Position numbers and translations under genes: made by a program
Origin: Melastoma dodecandrum
Taxonomy: Eukaryota; Streptophyta; Magnoliopsida; Myrtales; Melastomataceae
Reading direction: 5' to 3'
Length of the DNA stretch: 64,000 nt
Assembly: GCA_029817715.1 (NCBI GenBank)
Contig: JARUPY010000393.1
Coordinates: 62,001 to 126,000 of the forward strand
The notes under the pieces: model-generated
Database searches by the model: none
Seen by the model: the letters and a program-made list of their open reading frames with translations, nothing else
Told to the model about the DNA's origin: nothing
In this document: one piece after another, positions 60,482-64,000 of the stretch
How positions within the stretch are numbered: the first letter of the stretch is position 1
How the letters are laid out: the number at the start of each line of letters is the position of its first letter

Positions 60482-61435
60482 ATGCAGACGCTCTTTTCTA
60501 CTGATGGGGTTCCTCGAAAAGATAGCTTTCAACTTTGGCGCGATGTCTGTGAAGATCGTTTAGTCCCCATGGCACAACGTCGCTTAGACGATGGACCTTT
60601 CGATGCTCAGATAGATGGCGTAAATATCGGAAGCTTTAGCTTCACAAAATTCTCGCTACTTAATGTTCACGCATCCACTACACCTCAAACTATACGTCAT
60701 TGTAATAACAAGAGCGATCATCTGTTTCTGAGTATGTGCATTGCTGGGGCAGTCGGCTCCGAGCAAAATGACAGATCAATCATTGCGAACGCCGGTGATT
60801 TTTCGCTAAGAGATACGAATACTCCATGGAAAATCGAACATAGTACTTACAGTGAGGTCATCGCGATTGGAATTCCTCGAAATCGAATAGAAGGCTTGTT
60901 AGGCGATGCTCGCCGCTTTGCGGGTCTGAAGATTGACGGGCATCATCCCGTGACATCTTTAGCGAGAGATTTTCTCCTTAGATTGATGTCCTTAGGCGAA
61001 CAATTGCAACCACACGCAGCCGAACGTATGGTTGATATTGGAGTAGATCTGATTATTGCGAGTGTCGCCGAGCGTATGGCGCTCGAAGATTTTAAATCTT
61101 CTCGTAGTACGATTATTCTTCAGCGTGCAATCGCGTTTATATCCGCAAATCTAAGCAAACACGATCTCGATCCAGCTTTAGTTGCAGTATCAGTAGGCGT
61201 ATCTTTAAGATATTTGCAGCAAATATTTCGCGAGGATGGGCGAAACATAGCGGCTATGATCTGGCAAGAGAGGCTAGGGCTAGCTGCAAGACGCCTATCG
61301 GATCCAAACTACTCGAATTTATCTCTTGGCGAGATTGCTTATGGCTGCGGTTTTATCGATCAGGCGCATTTTTCACGGCGTTTTCGCGATCGTTTCGGAA
61401 TAAGCCCCCGTGATTATCGCCAAGAGAAATTATAG
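60482..61435 (+). CDS. AraC-family regulator on AT-rich DNA
   Basis: The 317-residue protein from the ATG at 60482 has an AraC-binding-like sensor domain (SFQLWRDVCEDRLVPMAQRR, DGPFDAQIDGVNIGSFSFTKFS, NAGDFSLRDTNTPWKIEH). Two helix-turn-helix units follow (ALVAVSVGVSLRYLQQIFREDGRNIAAMIWQERLGLAARRL and LGEIAYGCGFIDQAHFSRRFRDRFGISPRDYRQ, about 225-315). This is the oxidoreductase/cupin-type sensor seen in FeaR-like regulators. Codons are markedly AT-rich compared with every neighbour, a sign of recent transfer. It converges on the acetyltransferase gene. Confidence 0.9.
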   Translation: MQTLFSTDGVPRKDSFQLWRDVCEDRLVPMAQRRLDDGPFDAQIDGVNIGSFSFTKFSLLNVHASTTPQTIRHCNNKSDHLFLSMCIAGAVGSEQNDRSIIANAGDFSLRDTNTPWKIEHSTYSEVIAIGIPRNRIEGLLGDARRFAGLKIDGHHPVTSLARDFLLRLMSLGEQLQPHAAERMVDIGVDLIIASVAERMALEDFKSSRSTIILQRAIAFISANLSKHDLDPALVAVSVGVSLRYLQQIFREDGRNIAAMIWQERLGLAARRLSDPNYSNLSLGEIAYGCGFIDQAHFSRRFRDRFGISPRDYRQEKL

Positions 61436-61451
61436 CTCGTAAGATAACAGC

Positions 61452-62009
61452 TTAGGGGCCTCGCAGCCGAGCCGGGTTGCCGACAGCGATGCCGCCCGCG
61501 GGGACATCGCGCGTCACCACACTGCCGGCTCCGATGATTGCGTCGTCCCCGATAGTGACGCCCGGCATGATGAGTGCCCCGCCGCCGATCCAGACGTTCG
61601 CCCCGATGCGGATCGGACGCCCGAACTCTAGCATCTGCCGACGCTCGACCGGGTCACGCGGATGGTCGGCAGTCAGGATTTGCACGCCCGGACCGATCTG
61701 TGTCATGTCCCCGATGCTGACCGCGACCACGTCGAGGATGCAGCAGTTGAAGTTCAGGAATACGCCCCGGCCCAGGCTAATGTTGTAGCCGTAGTCGCAA
61801 TGGAAGGGCGGTCGAATGTTGCAGCCTTCGCCGACCTGCGCGAACGCTTCCGTAAGAAGCGCCTGCCGCTCGGGCTGCGTTTTCGTATTTGTAGAATTGT
61901 AGCGGTCGAGCCAGTCGGAGATGCGTCGGTTGTCCTCGGCAAGTTCGGGGTCGTCTGCGATGTAGAGGTCGCCTGCGAGCATCCGCTGCTTCTGAGAGCG
62001 CACGTCCAT
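61452..62009 (-). CDS. Maltose/sugar O-acetyltransferase (left-handed beta-helix)
   Basis: The 185-residue protein starts MDVRSQKQRMLAGDLYIADD, the Mac-domain (maltose acetyltransferase) start. It continues with hexapeptide coils: PPFHCDYGYNISLGRGVFLNFNCCILD, QIGPGVQILTADHPRD with the catalytic His, RIGANVWIGGGALIMPGVTIGDDAIIGAGSVVTRDVP and GNPARL. It moves acetyl from acetyl-CoA to the 6-OH of glucosyl units or related sugars (Maa/LacA/NodL group). It is divergent from a TetR gene with an operator between them. Confidence 0.92.
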   Translation of the reverse strand: MDVRSQKQRMLAGDLYIADDPELAEDNRRISDWLDRYNSTNTKTQPERQALLTEAFAQVGEGCNIRPPFHCDYGYNISLGRGVFLNFNCCILDVVAVSIGDMTQIGPGVQILTADHPRDPVERRQMLEFGRPIRIGANVWIGGGALIMPGVTIGDDAIIGAGSVVTRDVPAGGIAVGNPARLRGP

Positions 62010-62080
62010 GGATCAGTCCTTAGGCGGTAGGGTTCAATGCGGCGGTAGCTCGCGACGAAGCGCAACCTGATTGCGTCTGA

Positions 62081-62094
62081 GTTTGTATGTACAA
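62081..62094. promoter_or_regulatory. Palindromic operator between acetyltransferase and TetR genes
   Basis: TTTGTA-TG-TACAAA, with perfect 6 bp arms, followed by a further ATGTAC half, lies 72 bases before the acetyltransferase start and 59 bases before the TetR start. The symmetry and place fit a TetR site acting on both genes. Confidence 0.6.
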
Positions 62095-62152
62095 ATGTAC
62101 GCATGGCTTGTGAAGCCGTTTCCGCCGCCTCTGGCTATGACGTGAGCACAGC

Positions 62153-62698
62153 GTGACCGTAGTCAAACGACGCCTCGACCCGGACCGGCGCAGCCGCATC
62201 ATCGACGTGGCTTTGGACGTCATCGCCGAGTATGGGGTTGCCGGCACGACGCACCGCAAGGTGGCCGAAGCCGCGGACGTGCCGCTCGGCTCGATGTCCT
62301 ATCACTTCAGCGGCATGGAAGAGCTTCTCGTAGAAGCGTTCCGCCGCCTGGCGGCGACAGTCTCGGGCCGGTTCACGGAACTGCTCGTGGCGGCCCAGAC
62401 GCCGGAGGAGGCACGGCAGGCAGTGGTCGCTATTATCACCGACGCGTCTTGGACGAACACGCGCCACCTGCTGCTGAGTTATGAGCTCTATGCCTTCGGA
62501 GCCCGCAACCCGGCACTTCAGACGGTTATGCGAGATTGGATGGAAGCAAGCCGGCGGGCGCTCGAACGACACTTCGACCGCGATACAGCCCGCACGCTAG
62601 ATGCGTTGATCGAAGGTCTGACTATCCACCGCTCGGTAGACCCCGAACCAGTCGATGCCATGCGCATCCGGGCCATCGTCGACAAGCTGACTGCGTAA
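62153..62698 (+). CDS. TetR-family regulator
   Basis: The GTG at 62153 gives 181 residues with a TetR helix-turn-helix (RIIDVALDVIAEYGVAGTTHRKVAEAADVPLGSMSYHFSGMEELLVEAF, about 15-63), then a short helical effector domain (HLLLSYELYAFGARNPALQTVMRDWM). The DVPLGSMSYHF recognition helix resembles the YbjK/BetI-like group. Divergent from the sugar acetyltransferase, which is its probable target. Confidence 0.88.
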   Translation: MTVVKRRLDPDRRSRIIDVALDVIAEYGVAGTTHRKVAEAADVPLGSMSYHFSGMEELLVEAFRRLAATVSGRFTELLVAAQTPEEARQAVVAIITDASWTNTRHLLLSYELYAFGARNPALQTVMRDWMEASRRALERHFDRDTARTLDALIEGLTIHRSVDPEPVDAMRIRAIVDKLTA

Positions 62699-62962
62699 CC
62701 GCGGTTCAAGCATTCGCTGATAGGGCTGTAAGCCGTATGTCAGCTTGCAGATCGCATCTTAACCACCGCTCCTCACCCCGAACCGTTGGTGCCTTCTGCC
62801 CCACGAATGGCCGCTTTAGGGAAGCGTCGGCGCGGGCTTGTACGGCAGGAGTGGGTCGCAAGCGGGAGAACCGCTTGGGGTGGTTTTGCGACAGTTTGCT
62901 TTCGGCATCGACCTTTATGCCGCCGACCTTGCCATGGACGGCGACGGAGCTACGCTCGGCCT

Positions 62963-63424
62963 ATGAGTGCGAAGACATATTCTAGCGAAATTGAGAGGGC
63001 GCTTGCGCGACCCGATGCGGGCCAGATGCGTCAGCAACTTCTCGCTTATGCCAAACACCATGCGGAAGGAGCGGGCGATTGGCCTGAGGAGTTGCCGGAT
63101 GATTTCGACGAAATACTCACTTGCCGTTTTGAAGATCCTGAAAAGGCGTTGGCGTATATAATTATTGCCGCTTCACAGTCCGATGATGCTAAATTTCTTG
63201 CACTTTTGGCATGTGGCAATTTGGAGGATGTGCTTCGCGATCCTGCGCCCGAGCTACTTGAACGTGTCGTGGCCGAGGCGCGAAAATCGGCCCGATTTCG
63301 CTGGCTACTCAGTCATCCCTTTAAAGTCGCAGTTGCCGATCAGGCGTGGGATGCGATTGAGCAATTTCGCATCACGGGTCCCCACGAAGAGCCCCCGAGA
63401 GACAAGCTGCCACCCCGCGATTGA
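62963..63424 (+). CDS. DUF6869-type protein
   Basis: The 153-residue protein from the ATG at 62963 has a helical N-terminus, then DWPEELPDDFDEILTCRFEDPEKALAYIIIAASQSDDAKFLALLACGNLEDVL and RVVAEARKSARFRWLLSH. This is the DUF6869 pattern (xxACGxLEDxL, then ARxxxxFRWLLS). Cytosolic; such proteins are often found as stand-alone immunity-like or regulatory genes, but no role is proven. The 260 bases before it contain a repeat piece only. Confidence 0.7.
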   Translation: MSAKTYSSEIERALARPDAGQMRQQLLAYAKHHAEGAGDWPEELPDDFDEILTCRFEDPEKALAYIIIAASQSDDAKFLALLACGNLEDVLRDPAPELLERVVAEARKSARFRWLLSHPFKVAVADQAWDAIEQFRITGPHEEPPRDKLPPRD

Positions 63425-63563
63425 TCGTTCGCTTTCGGGCTGCTTACGCATGCTACAGAACAGCCGGGTTGGGTCGTTATCGGGCAGGCTGCCCGGGGTG
63501 CTTTTCTGTTGCTCCGCTAAATGAGATCGAAAGCGTCAAACTAGACATAGTTGCGGACACCGG

Positions 63564-63830
63564 TCACGACCCTGAGCGGATTTTTGGGCAGCGCACGGCA
63601 TAGACGTGCGTGCCTCCTTTCGCATCGAGATACTCGATGCAACCGGGCTGCTCTCGGCTTGGAACTTTCACCACGTCCAACGCAGTCAAAATTTCAGATA
63701 TCGACGTTGAACCATCGCCGTCGAAATCCATCTCGCTCATAGAGCGAAACCCCATCGAGTAAACACCAAAGGCGACGTAGGACATAAAGATTACTGCTAA
63801 GCCGACGGTGATTAGGAAAATCCAACGCAT
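63564..63830 (-). CDS. Membrane-anchored single EF-hand protein
   Basis: The 88-residue protein has an N-terminal membrane anchor or signal (MRWIFLITVGLAVIFMSYVA), then MDFDGDGSTSISEIL, a canonical EF-hand loop (D-x-D-x-D-G..E). Two Cys residues near the C-terminus (PGCIEYL, VRCPK) may form a disulfide. It is probably a periplasmic calcium-binding protein. Partners unknown. Confidence 0.7.
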   Translation of the reverse strand: MRWIFLITVGLAVIFMSYVAFGVYSMGFRSMSEMDFDGDGSTSISEILTALDVVKVPSREQPGCIEYLDAKGGTHVYAVRCPKIRSGS

Positions 63831-63895
63831 CTCTCTGCCTCACCGGACCATAACGCGTTACCTTTTCGCGCAGGTCCGCAAATTGTAGCGAAAGT

Positions 63896-64000
63896 TCACT
63901 TGATCGAAGGCGTCCTGGGAGTTTCTTGAATTAGAGCAATCGTATCGAACGCACGCCCAAGCGCGTGCCGTTCGTAGATGGACGCTGCATCGAGGATCAA
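63896..64000 (-). CDS. C-terminal end of a gene entering from the right edge
   Basis: An open minus frame from the window edge (LILDAASIYERHALGRAFDT, then IALIQETPRTPSIK) ends at TGA 63898-63896. Only 34 residues are visible; codon use is plausible and no family can be named. Confidence 0.4.
   Translation of the reverse strand: MILDAASIYERHALGRAFDTIALIQETPRTPSIK

Overview
The window looks like a GC-rich alphaproteobacterial replicon, most likely Methylobacterium or a close relative. The reasons are very high third-position GC in almost every gene, a gene set typical of that group (divergent ExoVII-like genes, DUF892, DUF1835, DUF6166, DUF6869, Gly/Tyr-rich secreted protein), and recurrent degenerate intergenic repeats. 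This is inference from gene content; no rRNA, tRNA or CRISPR array was seen. The density of accessory genes, IS remnants, recombinases and broken genes fits a plasmid or a plastic chromosomal region.

Layout. 1-7.8 kb: a Clp-like AAA+ gene running off the left edge, two coupled unknown genes, a 1.6 kb non-coding stretch with dispersed TTGGCAGCC repeats and strong hairpins, and a divergent exonuclease VII-like pair with a fused small subunit. 7.8-13.5 kb: an IS5-family element, a TetR/DUF892 pair, and a mosaic of broken fragments (hybrid histidine kinase, IS3 transposase, patatin) next to a small secreted phospholipase A2-like protein. 13.6-19.1 kb: an EmrA-EmrB-NodT tripartite efflux operon with a divergent TetR gene. 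19.1-20.2 kb: a second IS5 copy fused to the end of a peptide ABC transporter binding protein. 20.7-29.6 kb: a hydrolase, a ClC channel with a divergent MarR gene, a BtuF-like protein and several small proteins. 29.7-42.5 kb: many redox and detoxification enzymes (amine oxidase, sulfite oxidase-like, quinone reductase-like, PRISE-type reductase, old yellow enzyme, PfpI, aldo-keto reductase, SnoaL), a striking share of them broken by one base.

42.7-58.4 kb is bracketed by two paralogous short tyrosine recombinases and holds the most interesting content. First comes a TonB siderophore receptor. Next is a GntR-controlled cluster: MFS transporter, 63-residue CxxCxxC protein, sterol-desaturase-like hydroxylase, two membrane proteins, DUF6166 and a PanB-like enzyme with altered metal ligands. 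Last is a two-gene short prokaryotic Argonaute system: SIR2 + RecG/DHS-like ATPase + APAZ effector, overlapping a catalytically dead PIWI protein. The predicted role is NAD-depleting abortive defence against plasmids or phage.

58.5-64 kb: a soluble double-PAS chemoreceptor, an AT-rich AraC regulator that looks recently acquired, a maltose-type acetyltransferase with a divergent TetR gene, DUF6869, an EF-hand membrane protein and the end of a gene entering from the right.

About ten genes carry a single nonsense codon or one-base frameshift. Several look like loss of one G from a short G run, so sequencing error and real decay must be told apart before calling them pseudogenes.
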